From Clarireedia homoeocarpa (Eukaryota; Ascomycota; Leotiomycetes; Helotiales; Rutstroemiaceae), in NCBI GenBank assembly GCA_001465935.1, contig LNKV01000014.1:186001-250000 (forward strand): DNA of 64,000 nt, given 5' to 3'. Position 1 is the first letter of the stretch. Every line of letters begins with the position of its first letter. Position numbers and translations under genes: made by a program. Shown here one piece after another: positions 44,515 through 55,688 of the stretch. The notes under the pieces were generated by a model that had not been told where the DNA came from, searched no databases, and saw nothing but the letters and a program-made list of their open reading frames with translations.

Positions 44515-45663
44515 ACACAGGATGTCACATGCATTGGCCATTTAGCATACCTGGAGGTATCGCCCATCAGACATTTTCACCAAATTCTCGACTTGTACTG
44601 GTAGTTCATGTCGGGGAGATGAGAAGATCAAGGACAAGATGTTATTTGATGAATCTGCGGTTCTCACTGTCCACTTACCGTCGACAACATTTGGAGATGT
44701 CCTAATTCATAATGCTTCTCAGTTGCTACTCTGTTCGCTGCGCACCTGTTTTCTTATTCTCCAAAGTGAAGGGGCGAGAGGGTCTGGGAAGGTCCCTTCA
44801 TCCTGTACACTTGGCAGAGTTTTTGATCAACGCGCGATGGATTTATCTCTTTTTCTTTCCTCCACTCGTCTTGACACTGGGTTGCTTGTGGTCTTTTCAG
44901 CTTTGTATTAATTCTTACTTGAACACCGGAAAAAAGGAAATTTTCATTTCTGAATTTGTCTTCCCTTTCTAACTGAGCTTTTGATAACACCACATTTTCA
45001 CACTTTCACATTTCGTTTAATCAAACATAATTGAGGTGTTTTCAGGAGAAGTTACATGAGGAGGAAGTTGATAGGCTGAACTGCTTAACAATGGAAGAGT
45101 TCAAGGAAATTGTACGATAGTCTTGTGTGCGTATGGAGTAGGTAGTACTGGGAAAAGCGAAAATGTCTCACTAGTAAACGGTGTTCTTTAGGAATAGAGA
45201 AATACAAATATTTAGGACTGAATACTTTGCTTTCTTCTAGTTGATTGATATATAGGGGATGGATTAATTACCTGAACGGTTGAAAGCACAATATGTTATT
45301 GAGGATCTAGCGTGAGTTGCGGTTGCCACTATGTAGATCAAATAGCGATATTGTATAAGCTACAATTACTGCTATTCTATTATGAATGGAATAGCAATTA
45401 GATGGGGTGGCTAGCTGGATAAGGAAAGAGCTCTTGCTAGCATTCAACGTTTATAGCAAATTTCACATTCAGGTTCAGCAAGCTCCACACAATCATGGGA
45501 CGTGAAGATGTTCATATTGCTTGTTCCTCGCCCTCTATCATAGCCTGCCCATCCTCTGACCGTAGTCACTAGAAGCGGATCATACCCTTTATGGCCCTAA
45601 GCAAACAAACAATCCATCATCCATCGAAACCCAATTGATACAAATTTGATGCATCCTAATAGT
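44515..45663. other. Convergent 3' region
   Basis: About 1.1 kb between the NUFIP-like gene and RPS15. A 90-codon ATG frame at 44639 (+) lies in the likely 3' UTR and shows no coding character. Confidence 0.55.
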
Positions 45664-46375
45664 TTACTTGAGAGGGATGAAACGGGAGGAGTGGGTGGCA
45701 CCGATACCGGGTCTTCCGTGCTTGACTGGGCGACTATTCGTTGTTAGGGTACTGGCTCAAGATATTCAAATTTGAAAAGATGGAAGAACTTACTAAGAGA
45801 TAGAAAATTCAGCCAAGTAGTGCCCGACCATCTCAGGCTTGATTTCAACCTGGTTGAACTCTTTTCCGGAATAGATACCAATGACACTGCCAATCATTTC
45901 CGGAACGACAATCATGTCACGAAGGTGAGTCTTGACCAAATCTGGCTTCTCATTGGGCTTGGCCTCTTGCTTAGCCTTGCGGAGCTTCTTGATGAGACCC
46001 ATAGGCTTGCGCTTCAAACCGCGGTTGAACCTACGGCGAGCACGGGCGTGGACAACATCACGGAGTTGGTCGGAGGAGAGATCGAGGAGTCTGAATATGA
46101 GGGTTAGCTACAATGAGATCCCCTTTGATATTCATGTTGTGTAGGAGCGTGCATACTGGTCGAGGTCGATTCCACGGTAGGAAAACTTGCGGAAAGATCT
46201 CTTGGCCTTGATCTCAGCGGCCTTCTCTGCATCCTGTGAATTCGCAAAAGTGACATGATTAGCTTCTATTCTTCTGTTGTGCAAGATTCTCAAAGTCGGC
46301 GCCGAGGACAAATAGGACGTCTGCAGATAGAAAAAGGAGATGTAATTGATTGCTCACATAATCTTCGTCAGCCAT
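45664..46375 (-). CDS. RPS15: 40S ribosomal protein S15 (uS19)
   Basis: Exons 46358..46375, 46157..46233, 45794..46090 and 45664..45733 give 153 residues; introns are 124, 66 and 60 nt. The six-codon first exon (MADEDY) and the early introns are typical of fungal ribosomal protein genes. Motifs are RSFRKFSYRGIDLDQLLDLS, RARRRFNRGLKRKPMGLIKK, LRDMIVVPEMIGSVIGIYSG, and KPEMVGHYLAEFSIS joined to YRPVKHGRPGIGATHSS. The protein sits in the head of the small subunit near the decoding site. Confidence 0.96.
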
Positions 46376-47038
46376 AATTTCAGTGATTTTCCTTTCGAGG
46401 TTTGTCGAAATGCGAAAAGGCGATGGTGTCGGGATGGAGTTGTCGTTGGATCTTTGAGGGAGAGGTAGTGTAAAATTGGAAATTCGAGATTCGCTTAATT
46501 AATTTAGCGCGAAGTAGGGCAAAATATATTGCAACCCCCACTAGAAGAATAAACCTTACAGATCTTACAGGGATTTAGGGGAGTCCTATGCAGAGGGAAG
46601 TCTAGAAATAATAATATTTTGTGACAAGATGAAATCTCAAGAATTTCGTGAGAGCTCAAGCATTCGGACAATCTTGAAGCGGTTGAAGATGATGGTCTGA
46701 CATTACCTTGTCAATCAAAGCATTGTTTGCTTCAACCACCAGACCTCATGCTTTCTAAAGATTTTTTTTGTTTTATCACAGATACTTGTTCTAATAGTCT
46801 ACTCGCACACGGTTCACTTCATTCAGAGGCATTCATTTTTTCCGGAAGAAACACGTCTTTATTGCTTTATTTTGTATGGGGCATATGCCCTTCATAGGAA
46901 AGTCCGCAGAATCCAATCCATTCGACCCCTGACATACAAATAACAGGCGAAGCCCGCACAATTCCCTCCAGAAGCCTCGATACGTGATTCCAGTAGGTCG
47001 AGAGCAGAGAAGCCGTGAAAGCGTCGTTAATTGATCTC
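46376..47038. other. RPS15 promoter side and RPP2 3' side
   Basis: No gene is supported in this 660-bp stretch. Confidence 0.55.
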
Positions 47039-47485
47039 TTAGTCGAAAAGACCGAAACCCATGTCCTCGTCGGATTCTTCTTTCTCTATTGAAAGTGTTA
47101 GTGATAGTTGAAGACTAGTTAATAGCAAACATACCCTCTTCCTTTTTCTCCTCTGCCTTCTCCTCAGCAGCAGCGGCACCACCGCCAGTAGCGGCACCAC
47201 CAGATGGGGCGGCACCACCAGCTCCGCCAGATGGGACGGAGGCCAACTTGGAAGAACCTTCAGAAACCAACTATTCCAGATATTAGTTTCAATATCATTA
47301 ACTATCATGCGCCGAAGATGCCTAACCTGTTGGATGTCCTTTCCGTCGAGCTCCTTGATGAGGGTCTCGAGGCGGTCCTTGTCGGCCTCAATTCCAACGG
47401 ACTCAAGAACGGCAGAGACGTCCTCAGCAGAAGGAGAGGTCTTACCACCGATGGTGAGGAGAAGGTAGGCAGCGAGATGCTTCAT
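47039..47485 (-). CDS. RPP2: 60S acidic ribosomal protein P2
   Basis: Exons 47327..47485, 47135..47270 and 47039..47085 give 113 residues; introns are 56 and 49 nt. MKHLAAYLLLTIGG, the N-terminal dimerisation domain (SAEDVSAVLESVGIEADKDR), an Ala/Gly-rich hinge and the conserved tail SDEDMGFGLFD identify it as a P2-type stalk protein. The tail recruits translational GTPases. Confidence 0.96.
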   Translation of the reverse strand: MKHLAAYLLLTIGGKTSPSAEDVSAVLESVGIEADKDRLETLIKELDGKDIQQVRHLRRMIVNDIETNIWNSWFLKVLPSWPPSHLAELVVPPHLVVPLLAVVPLLLRRRQRRKRKRVCLLLTSLQLSLTLSIEKEESDEDMGFGLFD

Positions 47486-48086
47486 TTTGAAAGCTGGGCG
47501 CAAATATGTCAGTTTGTGATTCTAAAGAAATGGTGCAAACGGTGACATTGGTAAACTGGCTGCTCACATTTGTGTGTTTCGTGAAGAAAGAACAATTATC
47601 TCAATCGATTTAACCGCAAGATGAGGCGGAGACTGAAATTTCAAGTTCTGAAGTTTGGGGTTGATGATTTTGGTCGTTCGTGGGTTGTGGACCTTAAATT
47701 GGATTCGAAATTTCGAAAGTTCTTGTGTGCGGGCAAGGATACTAAGCTAACCCATATCGAGCCTTTATCACGTGCTTCACTTTTCGCAATATTACCTAAG
47801 GCAAGAAACCATATTAATTCGATTTGCTACTTATCATTGCCCTCGTCTTTTCAAGACATTGGCCCAACAACAACTCTTCTTAATAACAACCTATTCCTGG
47901 TGGCGCAGTCTCCTTATCTGGCATCGTCGACTTTCCATTATTCTCTCGGCATCCATAGAAGTCTTTTTAATCGTTCTGATGCACTACAAAGAGTCCGCAA
48001 ACCACGCGATCAGCGTTTGATTTGTTCATTATTTTCACTGCCCGTAAAATCTTCTTCTCCCGACGACCACTAGGACGCTCTTCAAA
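47486..48086. other. Divergent promoter of RPP2 and SPT2
   Basis: About 600 bp. A 150-codon frame at 47621 (+) shows no coding character. Confidence 0.55.
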
Positions 48087-49137
48087 ATGCCGGTATGTAT
48101 TTACATACCTCAGATACGATTTCAAACCACCCATTTACTAACTTCATTAGATCGGTGATCTTCTCGCCCAGATTTCTGGATCTGGGGATCCGAGTCCTAC
48201 GATGCCGACCGCCACTCTTCCGCCAAAACGAAAGGCGAACGATGAGCTGAGAAAACCTGTCGACAAACTTCAAAGGACAACTGTGCCATCTACTTCGAGA
48301 TCGATCACCCAAGCACAACGACCAACAGCGGTTGACACAAGCATGAGCAAGATGAAAATCGACACAAACACACGACCAACTCCGAACTCGGCTAACACGA
48401 CATTCAAAAATGGGCAACCGACACCACCTCCATCGACCGATTCAGCAAAACCCCCTCCAAAAAAGGGTTCCTTTGCCGAAATTATTGCCAGGGCAAAGGC
48501 TGCGCAGGCTACTTTGGGAGGGCAAGTTGGGAAGATTCAGCACAAACGCATCGAGAAGGCACCTACAAAGCGTGAACTCGAGAAGAACAAGGCACAAAGA
48601 GGAAAGAATATCAAGAATGGCATGAGTTCGGATTCAAAGTTTCAGAAGTCTAGCCAACCCCCTGTTCGAAATGGACAAACTGGCATCAAGTCTGCTGGTG
48701 CAAAGCCAGCGGCACCAGTTCCGGAAAAGAAGATCAAGAAAGCCGCCGTTGCGACGACTGGATACGCGGGAACGGCGCGCCCAAAACCTGGTGCAAGTCA
48801 ATCTACTGCGAAAACACCAGCATCATCATATTCAGCTCGTAATGGAGGTACCAATAGATACAGGGGTAAGAAGGATCTGGATCGTTATTATGCTACCGAC
48901 GAGGATGAGGATGACGAAGAGGAAGAAGATGAGGAAGACATGGAAGAAGAAGATTATGCTTCCGATGGATCTTCTGATATGGAAGCTGGGGCTTGGGATG
49001 TAGAGGACGAAGAAGCCAAAGCTGAGCGTATCGCCAAACAAGAAGATGCCGAAGCCCTCGCCGAAGAGAATAGACTAAAACGTGAGAAGGCGGAGAAGAA
49101 GGCAAGACTAGCGGCTATGGCCAGATCTCGGAGATAG
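48087..49137 (+). CDS. SPT2: SPT2-like chromatin protein
   Basis: Exons 48087..48092 and 48151..49137 give 330 residues. The first exon encodes only Met-Pro; the 58-nt intron (GTATGT, CTAAC, TTAG) leads to IGDLLAQISGSGDPSPTMP. The middle is basic and low-complexity with FAEIIARAKAAQATLGG. The C-terminus holds the SPT2 signature: RYRGKKDLDRYYATDEDEDD, an acidic run, then a Lys/Glu helix ending LAAMARSRR. Spt2 is a histone H3-H4 chaperone that binds DNA during transcription. Confidence 0.82.
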
Positions 49138-49879
49138 GTTTTTTTTATGGTCGGCGAGATTCAGAGATATTAGATGAGATCAACACGGTTTGGTTACCCT
49201 ACTCTTTTTGGTGTGCTGCGATACGTGCATTTATTGTAATTAGCGACATGGAGTTATGGGGAGGCGGAGAGGTCACACACAGCATTGCAGGCGTATCTTG
49301 TTTTTGCAACTGTCTTTTGTCATACGGTTTATTTGAATCAGTGGTTCTTTTATGAACTGAGATCAAGATATTTACCGCGATCGAATGTACATGAGTTTCT
49401 ACTACTTCGAGCGTCGGGGTACATTAAGATGGCATCGTTAGGATGGCTTTGAGAATATAATATACATGAGATTACTTTACTTCTCTCTCTTCGTTACATT
49501 ATTGCGTATCAGGATGATGTTATTGTTTACGGTGAGATGATCTTGTTCACTTCTTTCTCATGACACGAGCACATAGCTGCTTCTCACAGCTGGACTCAAT
49601 TATTACTCTCATTTCGTTTTTCTTCTGGCTCCACCCATCTTCTCGTTTACACTCACGTTCACACAACAACCATGAAAAGGACAAACCAGCTCAGTGGGCG
49701 ACATTCATGGCGAGGAATTCCCATCTTAGTGGCAAATACTGTTAATTCATATTGGTATCAAATAGGCCCCATCCTCTCTTCTCGCCTCTCCTCTCTTCTC
49801 GCCTCTCCTCTCTTCTCCCCTCTCCTCTCTTTCCCCATTCTCTCCTTTCCCCTCACTCCGCCCAACGCCTCCCAATCAC
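49138..49879. other. Convergent 3' region with a CT-rich minisatellite
   Basis: No gene is supported. A pyrimidine-rich tract at about 49776-49832 is made of roughly three imperfect copies of a CTTCTCGCCTCTCCTCT unit. Confidence 0.6.
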
Positions 49880-50419
49880 TCACCACCCACCCGGTCCCCC
49901 CGGTCCACCAGGTCCTCCGCCCCCATGATGTCCTCCATGTCTACCCATTCCACCCATCCCACCACCACCATGATGATTTCCCCCTTCAAACCCGCCCGGT
50001 CCACCGAATCCCCCTCCCCCTCCTCCATGATGTTGCATTCCTCCCCCAAACCCTCCCTGCTCATGTCCGCCTCCGAAATGCTGTCCCCCTTGTGGTCCTC
50101 CAAACCCACCGCCGCCGCCTCCTCCCATATGCCCCTGCTGCCGATGATGTCCTCCTTCGTGGTGGGAGGGGCCACCGAACCCCCCGCCGCCGCTCATGTG
50201 CGGTTGCTGCTGGTAGTAGTTCTGTTGTTGGTATTGCTGTTGTTGAGGCGGAGGACCTTGGTTCTATTGATAGAGGAGAGCAGGATTAGTGTTCCAGGTT
50301 GGGAGAACGGAGGAAGAAGAAGGGGGGGGGGGGGGAGGAGAACATACATATCCCTGGTTATGATTCTTATGCTGAATCTTCTCCTCCACTTTGTGGACGA
50401 TCTTGCTGATGAGCGTCAT
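49880..50419 (-). CDS. Glycine/histidine-rich small protein
   Basis: Exons 50348..50419 and 49880..50263 give 151 residues. The first 24 residues form a charged amphipathic stretch (MTLISKIVHKVEEKIQHK). The rest is Gln/Tyr-rich (QQQQYQQQNYYQQQ) and then a Gly/His repeat region with GGGGGFGGP-like units, ending GGPGGPGGW. The 84-nt intron contains a run of about 13 C. Such proteins occur widely in filamentous ascomycetes, often stress-induced, with no defined biochemical role. Low-complexity composition prevents firmer assignment. Confidence 0.65.
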
Positions 50420-51431
50420 ACTCGATATATGCTAATAAGTTGTGTTGATCGTTCAAATCGAGAATAATTCAGATGTCATTGAAATGCAAGTCCAATTCGA
50501 AATCGATTAATTCATATGCGAAAGAAAAGAACATAAGTTAAGTTGGAAGAAAGAAAAGCAGTATCTATATACATTCATCCAATTCAAGTTCCAAACCACG
50601 TCCACTTGACTCGCATCCACTCCGCTTCCACTTCCACTGCCACTTCAACCCAGCCCTACGTATAGTATACCTTCGGGGAGTACGAATCCTGTTTTTAACA
50701 ACAACATGTACTTGCTTTGGCTCATATCTCGCCATCTAAACCTTGATGGGTGAGAATACGTATACCCACCCCAGCCACGAAAGTCGAAGCCTCAACTTAA
50801 AATATATAAAAGTATGTCTTGGCAAGCGAGGAAGTGGGGTCGTCATACGCGTTCGGTCTTGAAGTGCCGGTATTTGTTCGGACAACGTCATGCGTAGTGC
50901 ATCGCATGAATTTTGTCTAAGATGCGGCTGTTGGTGCGGTGGAGACGGTAGGTCAATTACAATGCGAAAGGCATCATATTTTGTGGGTAGAAAGCTTGTT
51001 GGCGTGAGACATGGACGTGGAACTGATACATACTAAGGGGAATTCCTGAAGATGATGGTAATTCGGGATATTACTATTACGATACCTAACCTGACTAACT
51101 ATATAATACTTCGTGCATGCCAAACTTTTGTTTTGAAAGTTTGCTGAATGGCCTCTTTACCATGATGCCCTGTATTTCCATATTCCTCCAATAAAAGAGC
51201 TTCGTCCAAGCAAGCTAGCTTTGATAGAGGGCTTATACCTCATGCCAGGATGGGTGGCGACTGTCCTTCTTCTCCTCGCCCAGCGCAGCCTTCTTTCTTG
51301 TCTTGCGATGTGACTCGTCATAGAGTCGTGCCAATATTGGCGTAGCTAAAGCCAATGATTCGGCAGAATCAAAAGACTACAGGCCATAGGAACTTGGAGT
51401 TCAATCTCCAATGACTCTTTCCTCTCCCTCC
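50420..51431. other. Upstream of the Gly/His-rich gene and downstream of the Zn2Cys6 gene
   Basis: About 1 kb with no supported gene. Confidence 0.55.
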
Positions 51432-53062
51432 TCAGTCTACAGCTGGTACTGTGTTGTTTACTAATTGTGCCAGCATATCGATATGCGATATAAGGTTTCC
51501 ATTGGATCCTTCCTCTGGCTTCGAGTTACCATCCGAATGCCTGCAGACACCCCACGTTTCTTCGTCAATCTCTCCTTCATGGTGCACAATTCGTAATGGC
51601 CACTCCATCTTCGGCCACCATTCTTCCGGTAACAGGCTTAGGATTCCCATCACCTCTTTTCTGGCGACACCCTGAAGCCACCAGATATCATCCACGATGC
51701 GCGTCATGGCGAAGAAACATGCGAGAATTACTAGAGTGCGTGGATCCTTCTGACCCATAAGCTCGATGAAGCGTCGCGATACTGTGGCAGCAAACCCAAG
51801 GATCCGAGCACGTTCTGGTTTTCGTTGCGCCCAATTGAGCATACCAACCGCATGTTCATATGCACGACGCGTGTCTGCATCCAACGAGGAATCATTTCCT
51901 GTGTCCATTCCTTCTAGTAAGAACGCAAAATAGCTTCGACGTTCAGGATCGAGATCAAGTATAAGTGGCGGTTGGCCATTGATAATAGGGAAGATACGCT
52001 GGGAATTGCGAAGCCATTGCCACGATGTGATAACCACAGTCTTGACTCCTTGGAAGGAATGAAACCACGCAAGAGGTAGAACATAGTTGTTCTCGGTACC
52101 ATTTTCAACGCTGTTTTCGAACCGACGTGATGCCGATGCCTGAAATGCTACGAGAGCTGCGGTTGAAAACAACGCTTCGGCATTCTGTTCAGAGACACCT
52201 TTATTCAGCAACGATGAGTATTGCGCAAGAGCAGAGGCCATGTAACCATGCGATGCGCGTACTAGGCTCTGATCATTTGGATGAACGGAACGAAGGTGAA
52301 GGGCAGAGACAGCAAGTATGGCGTCCATTAGGTAAGGACAGTCGTAAGCGATAGCGGGTATGTCGACAGACCAAGCGACTTGTTGACTCGAGTTGTTGGA
52401 AAGTGTTTGGGCCGTAATGGCAGTATAATGATGCATGAGTCTAAGCTCAAGAGCACGATCATGCGCTTGACTGGGATTATTTCTGACCATTTCTGATGGT
52501 GCTTTATAGAAGTGCATGACAGTAGAAGCGCTGGAGCCTGGCGACTCGCCGTCATCCAAGCTCATAGACTCCTCCGTACTTTGGCGATGCAGTGAGGAAG
52601 GGGTATGAACAACTGGTGATCCCGGCGATGATGAGCTGTTGGCGAAATCGCAAGAAACGCCTATTCACTATTAGTGCTCGCCTTGATCACATTTCTGGGC
52701 AAACAAACCATGCTTCTGACATCCTCCACACTCTGGATGAACCTCATCACCTGTATCGTTATCATATTAGTCAGTTACTGCCACGAGCCACGAGCCAGTA
52801 AGGAGGTTTATGAGGCGATTTCTTCCAAATTTCCGGGGAAGATGCGAAATCCAAAATTGAAACGCGGGCGGCAGGGATAGGAAGTTGCGAAATTGTAGAC
52901 TTCAATGATGTAACTCACACTGCATTCCATTAGCATTCCATTAGCATTCCATTAGCATTCCGTGTCTCTAGACCATGGTGAGATAGTAGCTACCTTTATC
53001 TTTCTCTGCTTACATCTTTGGCAGCCAGCTTTCGACTTTTTGTGAGACCTCCTCGGCGGCAT
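51432..53062 (-). CDS. Zn2Cys6 fungal transcription factor with an apparent 1-nt microexon
   Basis: Proposed exons are 52994..53062, 52919 (one base), 52709..52750 and 51432..52660. The sum is 1344 nt minus the three that complete no codon beyond the stop: 1341 nt, 446 residues. Exon 1 gives SHKKSKAGCQRCKQRKIK. The third Cys codon is T (52919) plus GT from the next exon, giving K-C-D-E-V-H-P-E-C-G-G-C-Q-K-H-G-V-S-C. This yields the exact C-x2-C-x6-C-x6-C-x2-C-x6-C cluster (Cys14, 17, 24, 31, 34, 41). Introns are 52920..52993, 52751..52918 and 52661..52708. The remainder is a fungal-specific regulatory domain of the UPC2-like type (LRLMHHYTAITAQTLSNNSS, YLMDAILAVSALHL). It binds DNA in the nucleus; targets are unknown. 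Confidence 0.8.
52922..52961 (-). repeat. Repeated branch-site motif inside intron 1 of the Zn2Cys6 gene
   Basis: On the transcribed strand the 11-nt unit GGAATGCTAAT recurs three times and part of a fourth, directly upstream of the GCAG acceptor. Each full unit contains GCTAAT, a usable fungal branch site. The array fills the 3' half of a 74-nt intron. Confidence 0.85.
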
Positions 53063-54097
53063 CGTGGTTTGTCAACAAATATAGGCGGATTAGGGGATAC
53101 GGTAGGGCTGAATACGCTTGTGTATGTTCATGTTGATGAACATGCGGCACAGCGCTTAAGGTTCAAATAACCAGTAAGGGGCAAAGGGGCAAAGGGATTG
53201 GAGTGCAGTCTTCTTGCGACAAGATATAGAGAGAGGTGTGTGTTCAACTCGAGCCATCCAATGACACCAAGTCAGGTGGCAGTGTTTAAAAGCATATGAG
53301 AGGTCGTCGTTGCGAGCTCAAGTGGAAGGAAGAAAGGCTGAGTCATCCGGGGGCTGTGCCGGATGAAGGGCAGCCGAGCACCCGTATATCGAACGATAGG
53401 AAAGTCTGGGGTGTTTCAATCCGTAAAACGTTTTGACGAGTACGAAGTACGGACTAGCTTAATTGTGTCCTCCTCTCCTTTCTTCATTCTGTAGAACTAT
53501 TCACAGCCTCCGACAGACTCATTCGTCCAACATCCTCAGCTGTCGTTCGTACGTGCATCAACCGCCTACCAGAATCGGGCCCTTGGTTCCACAGCGAGGA
53601 AACGGTTTGGCAGTAGCAGATGGCACAGTGAGCTCGATGTTCGGGGCATTTGTCATGGTGAAAGGGAGCAAGGCGAGTAGCGTCGGTTGAGCGAGACGAA
53701 ATTCTCATTCTTCCCGCTGCTTCTGCGTACAGTAAGCAAACCAGAAGATTCTCCTTCATGCCACATGTAATCGAAGGATTGCGTGCTTTCCCCGTCTAAA
53801 TTACTTGGTTCTGCTGTCTTTGTTTCGCTCGAATCGTGTTAGCACATGGACAACTAGGTAGGCATTAAGGCCTTTCTGCAAGACGGCTCTACTCGCAGCG
53901 CATTACCAATTGACTACATTACCCACCAATACCCGCACTACAAACTTGTCTAGGTTAGGGCTACGAGTATAAGAAGTCGAGTCTCCAGTTCCATTCGACT
54001 CATTTTCAGTTCGAATAACCTCGGAATCCTACCGTCTCCTTGCCTCTAAATCCCTACAGTAGAAACAGCCCCGCATTCTACCTCACTACCCCTCAAA
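53063..54097. other. Divergent promoter of the Zn2Cys6 gene and CYS3
   Basis: About 1 kb with no supported gene. Short direct repeats occur near 53170-53195 (GGGGCAAAG). The last 60 bp before CYS3 is C/T-rich. Confidence 0.55.
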
Positions 54098-55348
54098 ATG
54101 ACGCTGAGCACCGATCAACCCATTGAGACTCCTCCTCGAGCACCATCCCCAGTTCACCGCTTCGGTACTCTAGCAGTCCATGCTGGTTCCCCTCACGATC
54201 CCGTAACTGGAGCCGTCATCGAGGCCATATCCCTCTCCACTACCTTCGCTCAGACTGCGGTCGGAAAACCCGTTGGAGCCTTCGAATACAGTCGAAGCTC
54301 CAACCCCAATCGTGAGAACTTCGAAAAAGCAGTAGCTGCTCTTGAGCATGCGAAGTATGCCCTAGCTTTCTCGTCGGGATCTGCGACTACTGCTACGATC
54401 CTGCAATCGCTTGCCGCGGGTTCCCATGTTATCTCTGTGTCTGACGTGTATGGAGGAACACACCGATATTTTACTCAGGTTGCCAAAGCGCATGGTGTGA
54501 GGGTTACTTTCACTCCAGAGATTGAGGTGGATGTTGTCGAACATATCACGCCCGAAACGAAGCTCATCTGGATCGAGACACCGAGTAACCCAACCCTACG
54601 ACTTGTCGATATCAGATCAGTGGCCACAGCAGCGCATAAGCATGGCATAATGGTCGTGGTGGACAATACTTTCTTAAGTCCCTACGTCCAGAATCCACTG
54701 GATCATGGAGCCGATATTGTCGTTCACTCTGTCACGAAATACATCAATGGACATTCTGATGTAGTAATGGGTGTTGCAGCCTTCAATTCAGATGCCATGA
54801 AGGAGAGACTAAGCTTTTTACAAAACGCCATTGGTGCCATTCCCTCAGCATTTGACAGTTGGCTCGCTCACCGTGGACTGAAGACCCTCCATCTTCGCGC
54901 CAGAGAAGCATCAACGAACGCAGCCCTGGTAGCTAAAACCCTCGAAGCATCACCCCATGTCATCGCAGTCAACTACCCCGGACTGGACTCGCACCCCCAC
55001 CGCGAAATCGCTCTCAAGCAACACAGAAACGGCATGGGTGGAGGTATGCTCTCCTTCAGAATCAAGGGAGGATCAGCTGCTGCGGAGAGATTCTGCCAAA
55101 CTACAAATATCTTCACGTTAGCCGAGAGTCTCGGAGGTGTCGAGAGTTTAGTCGAAGTACCAAGTAGCATGACCCACGCCGGTATCCCTAAGGCTCACAG
55201 AGAAGCTATTGGTGTCTTTGATGACTTAGTCCGTATCAGCTGTGGTGTAGAAGATGCAGAGGATCTGAAAGCGGATGTCCTACAGGCATTAGAGAAAGCA
55301 GTTGTTTGGCCTAAGATCACCAACGGATTGAACGATTTAACTACTTGA
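54098..55348 (+). CDS. CYS3: Cystathionine gamma-lyase
   Basis: Intronless, 416 residues. This Cys/Met-metabolism PLP enzyme cleaves cystathionine to cysteine, 2-oxobutyrate and ammonia in reverse transsulfuration. Motifs are FEYSRSSNPNRENFEKAVAA, LAFSSGSATTATIL, DVYGGTHRYF, WIETPSNPTLRLVDI, VVDNTFLSPYVQNPLDHGAD, and HSVTKYINGHSDVVMG with the PLP lysine near residue 214. AESLGGVESLVEVPSSMTHA and IRISCG-type VRISCGVED near the end favour the gamma-lyase branch over cystathionine gamma-synthase or beta-lyase. Confidence 0.95.
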   Translation: MTLSTDQPIETPPRAPSPVHRFGTLAVHAGSPHDPVTGAVIEAISLSTTFAQTAVGKPVGAFEYSRSSNPNRENFEKAVAALEHAKYALAFSSGSATTATILQSLAAGSHVISVSDVYGGTHRYFTQVAKAHGVRVTFTPEIEVDVVEHITPETKLIWIETPSNPTLRLVDIRSVATAAHKHGIMVVVDNTFLSPYVQNPLDHGADIVVHSVTKYINGHSDVVMGVAAFNSDAMKERLSFLQNAIGAIPSAFDSWLAHRGLKTLHLRAREASTNAALVAKTLEASPHVIAVNYPGLDSHPHREIALKQHRNGMGGGMLSFRIKGGSAAAERFCQTTNIFTLAESLGGVESLVEVPSSMTHAGIPKAHREAIGVFDDLVRISCGVEDAEDLKADVLQALEKAVVWPKITNGLNDLTT

Positions 55349-55688
55349 TGGGCTAGCCAAAATAGGTTTTTTTTGCGCTTCAAAATTTCCGATTTTTGCA
55401 TTTATTGGGTGCTGGCCCTTCCTTAGGATACATGCATTAGAATTGGAAGTCGATGGCATAAAGATAGATTACTGGGCCTTTTCATTTGGCACGTTTTGCT
55501 TTCTTCTACTATGTCTGGGAATAGACAAAAAATATATCTCATATTATCTTTACCTTCACCCATGCACAGCGCATCACCGTAAAGCCATCTACATAATTAG
55601 TCGTTCCGCAAGCCTATTGCAAGTCATCCTCCAAACAAAACTCCGTGTTGTTGAAGAAACACTCTTCCAGGACCACTTCATACAATAC
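55349..55688. other. Convergent 3' region
   Basis: About 340 bp between the stops of CYS3 and the esterase. No gene is seen. Confidence 0.6.

Noticed and set aside
44639..44911. 90-codon frame downstream of the NUFIP-like gene
   Set aside because: It lies in the probable 3' UTR, has no recognisable motif, and overlaps equally long frames on both strands.
47621..48073. 150-codon frame between RPP2 and SPT2
   Set aside because: It sits in a divergent promoter and runs into the SPT2 5' UTR; composition is not coding-like.
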